From Acidobacteriota bacterium (GTDB lineage Bacteria; Acidobacteriota; Terriglobia; UBA7540), in assembly GCA_021828285.1 (NCBI GenBank), contig JAKASG010000005.1, positions 1-63,916 on the forward strand: 63,916 nucleotides of DNA. Reading direction: 5' to 3'. The stretch's first letter is position 1, and every line of letters begins with the position of its first letter. Positions 32,457 through 41,388 of this stretch are shown piece after piece. Position numbers and translations under genes: made by a program. The notes under the pieces were generated by a model. It had not been told where the DNA came from. It did not search any database and saw only the letters and a program-made list of their open reading frames with translations.

Positions 32457-33428
32457 GTGCGGCGAGGCGAGGGAATCATATCGGCAGCGTTGGCGGTGGC
32501 CGTTGCGCTATGCCTGGCGGCGATCGCCCATTATTGGAGGATCGAGAAGGCCAAGGAAAGCGCGACGAAAGCGACGCTGACATTGAAAAGCGGCAGTTCC
32601 CAGGGCGAAGTTCCTGATCTCGAGGGCTACAGCAAACTTCAAACAATCTTGCTGCCCTTAAATTACCGTGCGGCGCTCTACCGTTCAACGGTTTCGAGCC
32701 TCGGTCTGGCGACAGGGCGCTTCGTGATTTTTGACCGTGCAAAGCAGCCGGTGGTCAAGCTCGATACGCTCGAAGGCGTCAAGGATCCCTGGACGCAGGT
32801 CTATGATTTCGCCGGCCGCAATGGTCTTCCGAATTACGCGACCGGCGGCTACCCCGTTTACACCCGGCAGCTCAGCGGGGACGGCAAACCCGACCTCATC
32901 GTGGGCCAATTCTCAGGCGGTAATCAGTGTTGCACAACCGCTACGATTATTGAGCTGGGCAAAACGTCGCCGCAAATTATCGGCCAGATTAACGACCTCA
33001 ATGGGTGGCCGTTCCAAGGGCTGGAAGTTCGGCAAGTCAAAGGACCCGGCTGGCAATTGATCGCCCATCGTCTGTATGGAACCTCCTGCGGCGCAGGAAC
33101 GGACTCCGCAGATGTCGTGAGAGTTTACAGTTTTGGCGCTTCAGGGTTTGCCGACCACACTTCGGAATTCGAGGGTTATCTCGAATCGGTCTTGAAGAGC
33201 GAGGTTGCCCAGTGGAAGCAAAGCAAAATGCGAACCATTGGATTGCTTCAAACGATTACGGCACAGTACTCGGTGCTCGGCTTCAGCCAGCAGGCGCAGA
33301 AATTCTTTCAATCGAATTCTTCCCCCTTCGATAACCAATGGGAAGCGGCGGGAACCAATCCTCACGATTGCTCTGCGGATCTCACCAGCTTCGGTACTCC
33401 TCCGGCCAGCTCGAACTCCACGCCCTGA
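32457..33428 (+). CDS. Hypothetical exported/anchored protein
   Basis: I do not recognise the family of this 323-residue protein. It begins with GTG and has an N-terminal hydrophobic helix (IISAALAVAVALCLAAIAHY) suited to a signal anchor. The body is beta-rich and contains one VCBS/FG-GAP-like segment (TRQLSGDGKPDLIVGQFSGG), followed by CC and C residues that may form disulfides. This suggests an extracytoplasmic beta-propeller-like fold. The C-terminal tail is Ser/Pro-rich. Confidence 0.62.
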   Translation: MRRGEGIISAALAVAVALCLAAIAHYWRIEKAKESATKATLTLKSGSSQGEVPDLEGYSKLQTILLPLNYRAALYRSTVSSLGLATGRFVIFDRAKQPVVKLDTLEGVKDPWTQVYDFAGRNGLPNYATGGYPVYTRQLSGDGKPDLIVGQFSGGNQCCTTATIIELGKTSPQIIGQINDLNGWPFQGLEVRQVKGPGWQLIAHRLYGTSCGAGTDSADVVRVYSFGASGFADHTSEFEGYLESVLKSEVAQWKQSKMRTIGLLQTITAQYSVLGFSQQAQKFFQSNSSPFDNQWEAAGTNPHDCSADLTSFGTPPASSNSTP

Positions 33429-33489
33429 AAACGCTTACGTGAGAAAAAGGCAAGCGGGGGCGACGCAACAATCCGCGCCTCGAGGCCTT

Positions 33490-34812
33490 TCAAACCACGG
33501 GCTCATCCCAGTTCTCGAGCACGGCTTTGACGCGCGCTACGAACTGATCGGCCACCGAACCGTCAATCAAGCGATGGTCGAAGGAAAGCATGAGGTAGAC
33601 CATGGGGCGGATGGCGATGGCATCGTTGCGGATGACCGGCCGCTTTTCAATCACGCCGACGCCCAGAATCGCGACCTGCGGCTGGTTGATGATCGGAGTT
33701 CCGAACAGGCTGCCGAAAACGCCGGGGTTTGTGAGGGTGAACGTGCCGTCCTTTACTTCGTCCACGCTCAGGCGCTTCGAGCGGGCGCGTTCGGCGAGAT
33801 CGTTCACCGCGCGCGCCACGCCGAGAAAATTCTTTTCGTCCGCGCGTTTGATGACGGGGACGATCAGCCCGGTTTCGAGCGCGACCGCGACGCCCAGGTT
33901 GACGTCGCGTTTGTAGATGATGTTGCTGCCGTCAATGGACGAGTTGAAAATCGGAAATTCCTTGATCGCCTCGACCGCCGCGCGCACCAGAAACGGCGTG
34001 AACGTCAGTTTAAAGCCGTTGCGAGCCAGGAATTCCGTGCTGAAGCGCTCACGCGTCTCTACAACTCGCGTCATTTCCACCTCGAACACTGTCGTGACGT
34101 GAGCGGAAGTTCGCTTGCTGAGCGCCATGTGCTCCGCAATCTGCCTGCGGATAGGCGTCATGGGGACGGTTTCGGCCGGCCCCTTGAAGGCGATTTCCGG
34201 AGCGCGCGCCGGCGCGGCAGCCTGCCGGGCTGGCGGCGTTTCGGCTCGAGCGGGCATTCCGGCAGCGGGAGGAGGCGCCGCCGAGAGCCGCTTCGGTTCG
34301 ACGTCGCGCTGCTCGATGAAAGCCAGAATATCCTTCTTGCTCACTCGGCCACTGAGACCTGTCCCGTGCACTTCACTGATATTCACATGCTGTTCTCGGG
34401 CAATTCGGCGCACGAGCGGCGAGGAGCGCACTTTTTCATCGGCGGCTGGGGAGGGAGCTGGCGCTGATGGTTCCGGCCTGGGCTCAGGAGCGGCAGGCGA
34501 CGGCGCGGTTTTTGCCGCGGGAACAGGAGCCGGGGACGGTTGCTCCTTGACGGGCGAGGGAATCGAAGCTTCGCCGCTGCCGTTGATGACTGCGACCACC
34601 GTGTTGACTGCAACGGTCTCATTTTCTTTCACGAGAATCTTGCTCAGCACGCCTTCGGCCGGCGAGGGGATTTCGGCATCCACTTTATCCGTCGAAATCT
34701 CGAAGAGCGGCTCGTCGCGTTCGACGCGCTCGCCGATTTTCTTCATCCACTTCGTGACGGTTCCTTCGGCAACACTTTCCCCCATCTGGGGCATAATCAC
34801 ATTAGTCGGCAT
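33490..34812 (-). CDS. 2-oxoacid dehydrogenase E2, dihydrolipoyl acyltransferase
   Basis: E2 is the core of the multienzyme complex and moves the acyl group from E1 to CoA. The 440-residue protein has one lipoyl domain with the lipoylated lysine at 43 (FEISTDKVDAEIPSPAEG), an Ala/Pro-rich linker, a peripheral subunit-binding domain (SSPLVRRIAREQHVNISEVH), and the acyltransferase domain ending with the catalytic histidine in LSFDHRLIDGS. The ATG at 34812 gives the standard MPTNVIMPQMGESVAEG opening. It lies directly behind E1 beta. Pyruvate and branched-chain substrates cannot be separated on sequence alone. Confidence 0.93.
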   Translation of the reverse strand: MPTNVIMPQMGESVAEGTVTKWMKKIGERVERDEPLFEISTDKVDAEIPSPAEGVLSKILVKENETVAVNTVVAVINGSGEASIPSPVKEQPSPAPVPAAKTAPSPAAPEPRPEPSAPAPSPAADEKVRSSPLVRRIAREQHVNISEVHGTGLSGRVSKKDILAFIEQRDVEPKRLSAAPPPAAGMPARAETPPARQAAAPARAPEIAFKGPAETVPMTPIRRQIAEHMALSKRTSAHVTTVFEVEMTRVVETRERFSTEFLARNGFKLTFTPFLVRAAVEAIKEFPIFNSSIDGSNIIYKRDVNLGVAVALETGLIVPVIKRADEKNFLGVARAVNDLAERARSKRLSVDEVKDGTFTLTNPGVFGSLFGTPIINQPQVAILGVGVIEKRPVIRNDAIAIRPMVYLMLSFDHRLIDGSVADQFVARVKAVLENWDEPVV

Positions 34813-34853
34813 GAGTCCCACTCCTGAACCTGCAACTTTGCTCCTGCCAGAAG

Positions 34854-35828
34854 TCAATACGCTGCGAGCTTTCGCGCCGCGTCCGCCAGCCTCTTCGCGT
34901 TCGGCAGGAAAAATTCTTCAAGCGGCGGCGAGAAGGGAACCGGCGTATCCGGCGACGTAATGCGCACGACGGGCCCGTCGAGATCCTCGAAAGCTTTCTC
35001 CGCGATCAGCGCCGCCAGTTCTCCCGCCATGCCACCCGTGCGCGTGTCTTCGTGGAGCAGAATCACCTTGCTGCATTTGCGCGCGCTCGTAAGCACCGTG
35101 TCCTCATCGTAGGGCAGGAGCGTCCGCAGGTCAACGACCTCGAGAGAAATGCCTTCCTTCACGAGCGTTTCCGCCGCTTCGAGCGCGGTCCAGACCATCG
35201 CGCCGTAAGTGATGACCGCGATGTCATCGCCTTCGCGCGCCACGCGCGCTTTGCCGAGCGGCACGATGTAATCATCCGCCGGAACTTCTTCTTTGATTCT
35301 GCGGTAAAGAAATTTGTGCTCGAAGAAGATGACGGGGTTGTCATCGCGAATCGAGGCTTTAATCAGCCCCTTCGCGTCATAGGCCGTCGCCGGCGCGGTG
35401 ACTTTGAGTCCCGGCGTGTGCACGAACCACATCTCGTTCGATTGCGAATGGAACGGCCCGCCGTGAACGCCCGCGCCCGCCGGCCCGCGAATCACGAGCG
35501 GCACCGCCGGACCCCAGCGGTAGCGCATCTTTGCGGCCATGTTGGCGATCTGATCGAACCCGCAGGCGATGAAATCCATGAACTGCATTTCCGCCACGGG
35601 CCTCATGCCCATGAGCGCCGCGCCCACGGCTGCGCCCACAATCGCGGATTCCGAAATGGGAGTGTCAATCACGCGCTCGGCGCCGAATTTTTCGAGCATC
35701 CCCGCCGTCACCTTGAACGCGCCGCCGTAGACTCCGATGTCTTCGCCCAGCAGGAACACCGCCGGATCGCGCTCCATTTCCTCCCAAATGCCCTGTCGAA
35801 TTGCGTCGAGATACGTCAGGATTGGCAT
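34854..35828 (-). CDS. 2-oxoacid dehydrogenase E1 component, beta subunit
   Basis: The 324-residue transketolase-like subunit has MPILTYLDAIRQGIWEEMER at the N terminus, followed by VFLLGEDIGVYGGAFKVT, and later PISESAIVGAAVGAALMGMR and VVDLRTLLPYDEDTV. With the alpha subunit it forms the thiamine-diphosphate active site that decarboxylates a 2-oxoacid and acylates E2. It is 12 bases from E1 alpha and 41 bases from the E2 start, so the three genes form a tight operon. Confidence 0.94.
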   Translation of the reverse strand: MPILTYLDAIRQGIWEEMERDPAVFLLGEDIGVYGGAFKVTAGMLEKFGAERVIDTPISESAIVGAAVGAALMGMRPVAEMQFMDFIACGFDQIANMAAKMRYRWGPAVPLVIRGPAGAGVHGGPFHSQSNEMWFVHTPGLKVTAPATAYDAKGLIKASIRDDNPVIFFEHKFLYRRIKEEVPADDYIVPLGKARVAREGDDIAVITYGAMVWTALEAAETLVKEGISLEVVDLRTLLPYDEDTVLTSARKCSKVILLHEDTRTGGMAGELAALIAEKAFEDLDGPVVRITSPDTPVPFSPPLEEFFLPNAKRLADAARKLAAY

Positions 35829-35840
35829 TGGAATCCAGCC

Positions 35841-36800
35841 CTAAGCCCACACCGGCCGCGCGGCGTCTTCGCCGGGCGGCAGCGGGCTTGAATCCGCGAA
35901 GGCCGCTTCCGCGCGAATTTCCGACTCGAGCCGTTCCTCGATGGACGTTTTTTCCTTCGGCGTCATCAGTTTTTTCGCCCGCAGGAATTTCTCGAAGAGC
36001 AGAATCGGATCGCGTTTGCGCCATTTCTCGAGCAGCGCTTTCGGCACGTAGCGAGCGTCATCGTGCTCCGCATGGCCTTTCATGCGCATCGTCCGGCACT
36101 CAATCAGAAACGGTCCGCGGCCTGAGCGAGCGTGCGCCGCGGCTTTCGCCATCGCGGCGTGCACGGCGAGAACGGCGTTTCCATCAACGCTCGCGGCGGG
36201 AATTCCATAGCCTTGTGCGCGCTCGGTGAGGCTGCGGATCGCCATCTGTTTTTCGGTGGGCGTCGAGTAAGCCCAGCCGTTGTTTTCCGCCACAATCACC
36301 ACGGCGAGTTTTTGCACGGCGGCAAAGTTCGCTCCTTCGTGGAACGATCCCGTGCTCGTTCCGCCGTCGCCGATGTAGGCCACGGCCACGCGCGGCTCCC
36401 TTCTCATGCGGGCCGCAAGGGCGATTCCGCAGCAGACCGGAAGGGTCTCGCCCAGCATGCTGATGGGAGCGAGCACCCCTCGCGCGAGGTCGCCGAAATG
36501 CGTGTTTGCGTCGCGGCCGCCCGTAGGGCCGTCCTTGCGCGCCATATATTGCAGGAAAACGTCGCGCGGCCGGAAACCGCGAATCAGCATCACGCCGACG
36601 TTGCGAATGAGGGGAGCGACAAAATCCTGAGCTTCGAGAGCGTAAGCGGTTCCGACGGAAATCGCTTCCTGTCCGAGCGAAGAGTAAACGCCGCCCACGA
36701 CTTTTCCCTGGCGATAGAAATTCACGAGTTGCTCGTCCACGCGGCGGTTGAGCCGCAGGAAGTAATAAAGCTCGTGGAGTTGGGCGCGCGATGGGTTCAT
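35841..36800 (-). CDS. 2-oxoacid dehydrogenase E1 component, alpha subunit
   Basis: The 319-residue protein carries the thiamine-diphosphate motif GDGGTSTGSFHEGANFAA ending in VIVAENN. Also present are SSLGQEAISVGTAYAL and the phosphorylation-loop-type MRMKGHAEHDDARYVP. The separate alpha/beta form is used by both pyruvate and branched-chain 2-oxoacid dehydrogenases. Acidobacteria are rich in iso-branched fatty acids, so a branched-chain role would fit, but this is inference. First gene of the E1-E2 set. Confidence 0.92.
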   Translation of the reverse strand: MNPSRAQLHELYYFLRLNRRVDEQLVNFYRQGKVVGGVYSSLGQEAISVGTAYALEAQDFVAPLIRNVGVMLIRGFRPRDVFLQYMARKDGPTGGRDANTHFGDLARGVLAPISMLGETLPVCCGIALAARMRREPRVAVAYIGDGGTSTGSFHEGANFAAVQKLAVVIVAENNGWAYSTPTEKQMAIRSLTERAQGYGIPAASVDGNAVLAVHAAMAKAAAHARSGRGPFLIECRTMRMKGHAEHDDARYVPKALLEKWRKRDPILLFEKFLRAKKLMTPKEKTSIEERLESEIRAEAAFADSSPLPPGEDAARPVWA

Positions 36801-36861
36801 GGGGAAGTTCAGGAATCAACGGGCGAATTCAAAACCTCGAAGGGATGGCCCGGCGCGCTGC

Positions 36862-37530
36862 TCACTTCCGGGTCTCCGCGATTGCCTCTCGCCTCATTTC
36901 AAGTCCAAAGATTTCGCCGAAGTGATAAAGCACGCGTTCGGTGGCTTCTTCGGTGTCCACGCGCCGGCCGAGCAATTTTTCAAGCGACGTCACGCCTTTG
37001 TCGCGCAGCCCGCACGGAACGATCCATTCGAAATATCGCAGGTCCGTATTGACGTTGAACGCAAAGCCGTGCGAAGTGACCCAGCGCGAGACGTGGACGC
37101 CCAGGGCAACCAGTTTGTCGCTGCCGGCGAAAACGCCGCGCGCTCCTTCGACGCGGCCGGCCTCGATGCCGTAATCGTGCGCCACGCGAAGGAACGCCTC
37201 TTCGAGCGAATTCATGTACCACCGGATATCGCGCCGATGCCGGGCCAGATCGAGGATGGGATAACCCACCACTTGGCCCGGTCCGTGGTAAGTGACGTCG
37301 CCGCCGCGATCGCTTTCAAAAACTTCAGCGCCGATCCGCGCCAGCCGTTCGGGCGTGAACAGCAGATTCTCGCGCCGCGCGTTGCGCCCCAGCGTGTAAA
37401 CGTGCGGGTGTTCGAGCAAGAGCAGCGTATCGGGGATTTCGTCCGCCTTGCGCGCGCGAACGCGGGCCCGCTGGATGTCGAGCGCCTCCTGATAACCCAC
37501 GCACCCGAGTTGTTCAACCTGGCAAAGCAT
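36862..37530 (-). CDS. lipB: Octanoyltransferase LipB
   Basis: LipB transfers octanoate from ACP to the lipoyl lysine of E2 proteins, the first step of endogenous lipoylation. The 222-residue protein has FESDRGGDVTYHGPGQVVGY, the catalytic lysine in SDKLVALGVHVSRWVTSHG, and the catalytic cysteine in WIVPCGLRDKGVTSLEK. It lies between the E1-E2 operon and lpd, so substrate, modifying enzyme and E3 are kept together. LipA is not in the window. Confidence 0.95.
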   Translation of the reverse strand: MLCQVEQLGCVGYQEALDIQRARVRARKADEIPDTLLLLEHPHVYTLGRNARRENLLFTPERLARIGAEVFESDRGGDVTYHGPGQVVGYPILDLARHRRDIRWYMNSLEEAFLRVAHDYGIEAGRVEGARGVFAGSDKLVALGVHVSRWVTSHGFAFNVNTDLRYFEWIVPCGLRDKGVTSLEKLLGRRVDTEEATERVLYHFGEIFGLEMRREAIAETRK

Positions 37531-37613
37531 AAAAGCGATCAGCCGCCGGTCTTCAACCCTCGCCTGATATCGAGGCGCGAATCCTGCTTAGGAATGAGAT
37601 TCGGCCGGGCCGA

Positions 37614-39023
37614 TTAAATGTGAATGGACATTCCGTGCGCGCCTTCGGCCGCTTCGAGCACCGCTTCGGTGAGCGTCGGATGCGGATGGATGGTGTGCGC
37701 GAGATCGTCCACCGTCCCTTCGAGCCGCATCACGACCACGGCCTCCGCAATCATTTCGGTGACGCGCGGCCCGATCATGTGAACGCCCAGGATTTCGCCG
37801 TACCGCTCCTCGCTCACGATTTTCACGAACCCTTCGCGCGCTCCGAGGATGTTCGCCTTGCTGTTGGCCGAAAACGGGAACTTGCCCACTTTCACTTTAT
37901 AACCTGCCTCCCGCGCCTTCTTTTCCGTTAAGCCCACGCTCGCGACTTCCGGCTCCGTGTAAGTGCAATTGGGAATCTGGTTGTAGTTGATGGGCTCGGC
38001 CGCCTGGCCCGCCGCGTGCGTGACGGCCACAATGCCTTCCATTTCGCCAACGTGCGCGAGCAACGGGCTCCCTGCCACGATATCGCCGATCGCGTAAACG
38101 CCGGGCTCGTCGGTCTGCATGGCCGGATTTGTTTTGACGAAGCCGCGGTCCAACTTGACTCTTGTCCGCTCGAGGCCGATGCCTTGAGTATTCGGCGCGC
38201 GGCCGACGGCAACGAGGAGAGTTTCCGCTTCGTAGGTCTGCGATTTGCCATCCGCGTGCGTAACGGCGACGGTGACGCCCTTCGGCGTTTTCGTCGCTTT
38301 CTCGACCCTCGCCTGCGTGTGGACGGGAATCCCTTGTTTCCGAAAAGCTTTTTCAAGTTCAATTGAAATTTCTTCGTCCTCGAGTGGAACCGCGTGAGGG
38401 AGCATTTCAAGCACCGTCACTTCGCAGCCGAAGCGATGGTAAATCGAAGCGAACTCGACGCCCACGGCCCCCGCGCCGATGATGATCATGGATTTCGGAA
38501 CTTCCTTGAGGTCCAGAATCTCCTTGTTCGTCAGGATAGCTTTGGCGTCTGCCTCAAGGCTGGGGAGCATTTTGGCTTCCGAGCCGGTGGCGAGAATGAT
38601 GTTCTTGGCCGTGACTTCACTCACCGTGCCCTTCGCGTCGGTTACGCTGATTTTGCCGGGGCCCGCAAGCCTTCCGACTCCGCGGATCCAGTCCACTTTG
38701 TTCTTCTTGAACAAGAACTCGATGCCCTTCGAAAGCTTGGTGACGATCTTTGTCTTGCGAGCTTGCACCGCCGCCCAATCCACCGAAAATTCCTTGCACT
38801 CGATGCCATATTCCTTCGAGTTTTTGAATTGGTCGTAGACCTCCGCATCGAATAGCAGAGCCTTGGTGGGGATGCAGCCCACGTGAAGGCACGTTCCCCC
38901 CAGTTTGTCGTCGCGCTCGATGACCACGGTTTTTTGTCCGAGCTGCCCCGCGCGGATAGCGGCTACGTACCCGCCCGGCCCGCTGCCGATGATTGCAATG
39001 TCGTACTTCGCCGCTTCCGCCAA
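37614..39023 (-). CDS. lpdA: Dihydrolipoyl dehydrogenase (E3)
   Basis: E3 reoxidises dihydrolipoyl groups and passes electrons through FAD to NAD+. The 469-residue protein shows the FAD motif IAIIGSGPGGYVAAIRAGQ, the redox pair C45/C50 in GGTCLHVGCIPTKALL, the NAD motif IIGAGAVGVEFASIYHRFG, the second FAD motif YAIGDIV, and the catalytic HTIHPHPTLTE at the C terminus. It is the most upstream gene of the minus-strand group that continues through lipB, E1 and E2. Confidence 0.97.
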   Translation of the reverse strand: MAEAAKYDIAIIGSGPGGYVAAIRAGQLGQKTVVIERDDKLGGTCLHVGCIPTKALLFDAEVYDQFKNSKEYGIECKEFSVDWAAVQARKTKIVTKLSKGIEFLFKKNKVDWIRGVGRLAGPGKISVTDAKGTVSEVTAKNIILATGSEAKMLPSLEADAKAILTNKEILDLKEVPKSMIIIGAGAVGVEFASIYHRFGCEVTVLEMLPHAVPLEDEEISIELEKAFRKQGIPVHTQARVEKATKTPKGVTVAVTHADGKSQTYEAETLLVAVGRAPNTQGIGLERTRVKLDRGFVKTNPAMQTDEPGVYAIGDIVAGSPLLAHVGEMEGIVAVTHAAGQAAEPINYNQIPNCTYTEPEVASVGLTEKKAREAGYKVKVGKFPFSANSKANILGAREGFVKIVSEERYGEILGVHMIGPRVTEMIAEAVVVMRLEGTVDDLAHTIHPHPTLTEAVLEAAEGAHGMSIHI

Positions 39024-39186
39024 TGCGCTACCTCCTGGTGATGAGCTTCTAATTTCGCTGACAATGATCGCTGAACGCGGGCTTCATCACGAAGCATCAT
39101 CTTAGCCCACCGCCCGTCTTGATAACAAGGCCGGATGGCTTGAGGAAAAGGCTGAGGAAAAGGTGCGCTCCCGGCGCGTGCTGCGA

Positions 39187-39192
39187 TATAAT
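39187..39192 (+). promoter_or_regulatory. Candidate -10 box (TATAAT) for the cytochrome bc operon
   Basis: A perfect TATAAT lies 39 bases before the Rieske ATG, in the 208-base divergent gap with lpdA. The -35 region is poor. The same gap has two near-identical GAGGAAAAGG copies in tandem (about 39141-39162), which may be a regulator site or chance. Confidence 0.42.
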
Positions 39193-39231
39193 AACCTAGG
39201 TTTACATTCAAGGGGTGATGGAGGGCGCACG

Positions 39232-39825
39232 ATGAATTCGGATCCCTTTCACGTCCGCTCGCAGTGGACCGAGAAGAGGGAAAAAGGTCAGCCTCCGGAG
39301 CCTGAATTTCCGGGCCGCCGGTCTTTCTTCATGGTCTTGCTGGGGGTGGGCGGAGCGTTTGTTGCTGCCTTGCTGAGCATCCCGCTTATTCGGTACACGA
39401 TTTACCCGCTCCTCGCAAATACCACCAAGACCTCCTGGTCGAGCTTGGGTCCGCTGGATAGTTTCTCTGCGATGACGCAGCCGATGCGAAAGACCGTAAA
39501 AATATTGCAGGTGGATGGATGGCGCGAGTCGGTATCGGAGAAGCCGGTCTATGTCACGAAAGGGACGCGGCCCGGAGCGCAAAACGGAATTGAAGTGCTT
39601 TCTTCGGTTTGCCCGCATCTCGGGTGCGAGGTTCCGTGGAATGAAAACCGGGGTCAGTTCGTGTGCCCCTGCCACAACAGCGTGTTTGCCGCCGACGGAT
39701 CTTACGTTTCCGGGCCCGCCCGGCGCGGAATGGATACGCTTCCGATCGAATCGCAGAATGGCGACCTGAAGGTTCGCTTTGAGTATTTCCGCGAACTGGT
39801 ACCGGATAAGGAAGTGATGGGATAG
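39232..39825 (+). CDS. Rieske iron-sulfur protein of a bc-type quinol oxidoreductase
   Basis: The 197-residue protein has an N-terminal membrane anchor (FFMVLLGVGGAFVAALLSIP) and a Rieske domain with both cluster boxes, CPHLGC and CPCHNS, that bind the 2Fe-2S centre by two Cys and two His. GGAGGGCGCACG precedes the ATG at 39232. It takes electrons from menaquinol at the membrane. The cytochrome b/c gene starts 12 bases after it, so the pair forms the whole visible complex. Confidence 0.95.
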   Translation: MNSDPFHVRSQWTEKREKGQPPEPEFPGRRSFFMVLLGVGGAFVAALLSIPLIRYTIYPLLANTTKTSWSSLGPLDSFSAMTQPMRKTVKILQVDGWRESVSEKPVYVTKGTRPGAQNGIEVLSSVCPHLGCEVPWNENRGQFVCPCHNSVFAADGSYVSGPARRGMDTLPIESQNGDLKVRFEYFRELVPDKEVMG

Positions 39826-39837
39826 GAATTCCCGCCT

Positions 39838-41316
39838 ATGGCGACGCCGACGGCTCCAGAGACCCAAACTAATTCTCCAAAACCGCGCGAGCACGGCAGG
39901 CTTATCGAATGGCTCGACCGGCGGACGGGCATTCGCGAGCTGCTTCACGAAGCGCTCGACGAACCGATCCCGGGCGGGGCGAGCTATGCCTATATTTTCG
40001 GCTCAGGCTTGCTCTTCATATTTATTTCCCAGGTGATCACCGGCATTTTCCTGGCCATGTATTACGTTCCTTCCGCCGACGACGCTCACACGACGGTCGC
40101 CTATATTACGAAAAGCGTTGCGACAGGATCCTTTTTGCGAAGCCTTCACGTTTACGGCGCAAGCGCCATGGTCATCGTTCTGGTTTTGCATCTCACCCAG
40201 ACTTTTATGTATGGTTCTTATAAGGGTCGGCGCGAGTTGCTCTGGCTTTCCGGCTGCGTCCTCTTCGCGCTGGTTCTGGGAATGGCTTTCACCGGCTATC
40301 TGCTTCCCTGGGATCAGAAAGCTTACTTTGCGACCGCCGTCGGGACGAATGTAATCAGCGAGGTCCCGTGGATTGGCGAGTCGCTCAAGGAATTATTGCG
40401 CGGCGGCACGCAACTCGGAACGTTGACCATTTCCCGCTTTTTCGTGCTGCACGTCTTCTTCATTCCCGCTCTGATTTTCACGTTTGTAGCCATCCACATC
40501 TTCCTTTTCCGCAAAGCAGGCGCGGCCGGGCCGGTGGATGAAGACCCTCAGGAACCCAAACAGAAAACGGAATTTTTCTATCCGCGCCAGCTTCTGATGG
40601 ACCTCGGCTTCACGCTGGTGCTCATCACCGTCCTGGGAGCTTTGGCGTATTTTTTCCCCGCGCCTCTCGGCCCGCCGGCAAATATGGGCAATACGCAATA
40701 CATTCCTCGTCCCGAGTGGTACTACCGCTCGGTTTTCCAGTGGCTCAAGCTTTGGCACGGCTCTGCAGAAATTCTCGGAATTCTGGTGATTCCTGCGATT
40801 GTGGCGCTCCTCTTCGTGGGATTGCCGTTCTATGATCGTAGCCGCGAGCGCCGCCCGTGGCGCAGGCCGGCGGCTGTCTGGGCTTTTGGCATTGTGTTTA
40901 CGGGCCTCGTCTATCTGGGCGGGCTGAGCTATTACCAGGACGACCATCGTCCGTCCATCCGGATGGAGCTTGCGAACGAACGCCTCGAAGAGCAGCAGTA
41001 TATGCGCGAGCCTTTCAAGCCGGCGATGAACGGGGCCTCATTGGCCGCAAGTGCGCCGGCGGCGGCGAACCCGCTCGTGGCTCAGGGAAAGAAAGTTTTT
41101 CAGTCGAACTCCTGCTTTGCGTGCCATGGCGAGGGCGGCGTGGGAACGTCCATTGCGCCGAAGCTCATCGGCATTGGGAGCAAGTTTAATCCGACCCAAT
41201 TGCAATATCTGCTGACCCATCCGACGCCGAAGATGAATGCCGGCGGAATGCCTCATTTCAAGTTCACGCCGCAGCAAATGAAAGCGCTGATCAGTTACCT
41301 CGATTCACTGAAGTGA
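39838..41316 (+). CDS. Cytochrome b/c fusion subunit of a bc-type complex
   Basis: The 492-residue protein begins as a cytochrome b: heme-ligand helices with SLHVYGASAMVIVLVLHLTQ and the later histidine pair, the MAFTGYLLPWDQKAYFAT loop, and a C-terminal b domain with PRPEWYYRSVFQWLK, where the PEWY motif marks the quinol-oxidising site. After the last helix it continues into a cytochrome c domain with a heme site CFACH near residue 425 and a methionine in the distal part (AGGMPHFKFT). Fusion of b and c domains replaces a separate cytochrome c1 and is known from several bacterial phyla. Confidence 0.93.
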   Translation: MATPTAPETQTNSPKPREHGRLIEWLDRRTGIRELLHEALDEPIPGGASYAYIFGSGLLFIFISQVITGIFLAMYYVPSADDAHTTVAYITKSVATGSFLRSLHVYGASAMVIVLVLHLTQTFMYGSYKGRRELLWLSGCVLFALVLGMAFTGYLLPWDQKAYFATAVGTNVISEVPWIGESLKELLRGGTQLGTLTISRFFVLHVFFIPALIFTFVAIHIFLFRKAGAAGPVDEDPQEPKQKTEFFYPRQLLMDLGFTLVLITVLGALAYFFPAPLGPPANMGNTQYIPRPEWYYRSVFQWLKLWHGSAEILGILVIPAIVALLFVGLPFYDRSRERRPWRRPAAVWAFGIVFTGLVYLGGLSYYQDDHRPSIRMELANERLEEQQYMREPFKPAMNGASLAASAPAAANPLVAQGKKVFQSNSCFACHGEGGVGTSIAPKLIGIGSKFNPTQLQYLLTHPTPKMNAGGMPHFKFTPQQMKALISYLDSLK

Positions 41317-41388
41317 GCTTCCCAAGACCCTTTGATCTGTTCGCCTTGAGGCCCACAAAGCCGGCCCCCGAGACGAGGGCGCTCGCGC

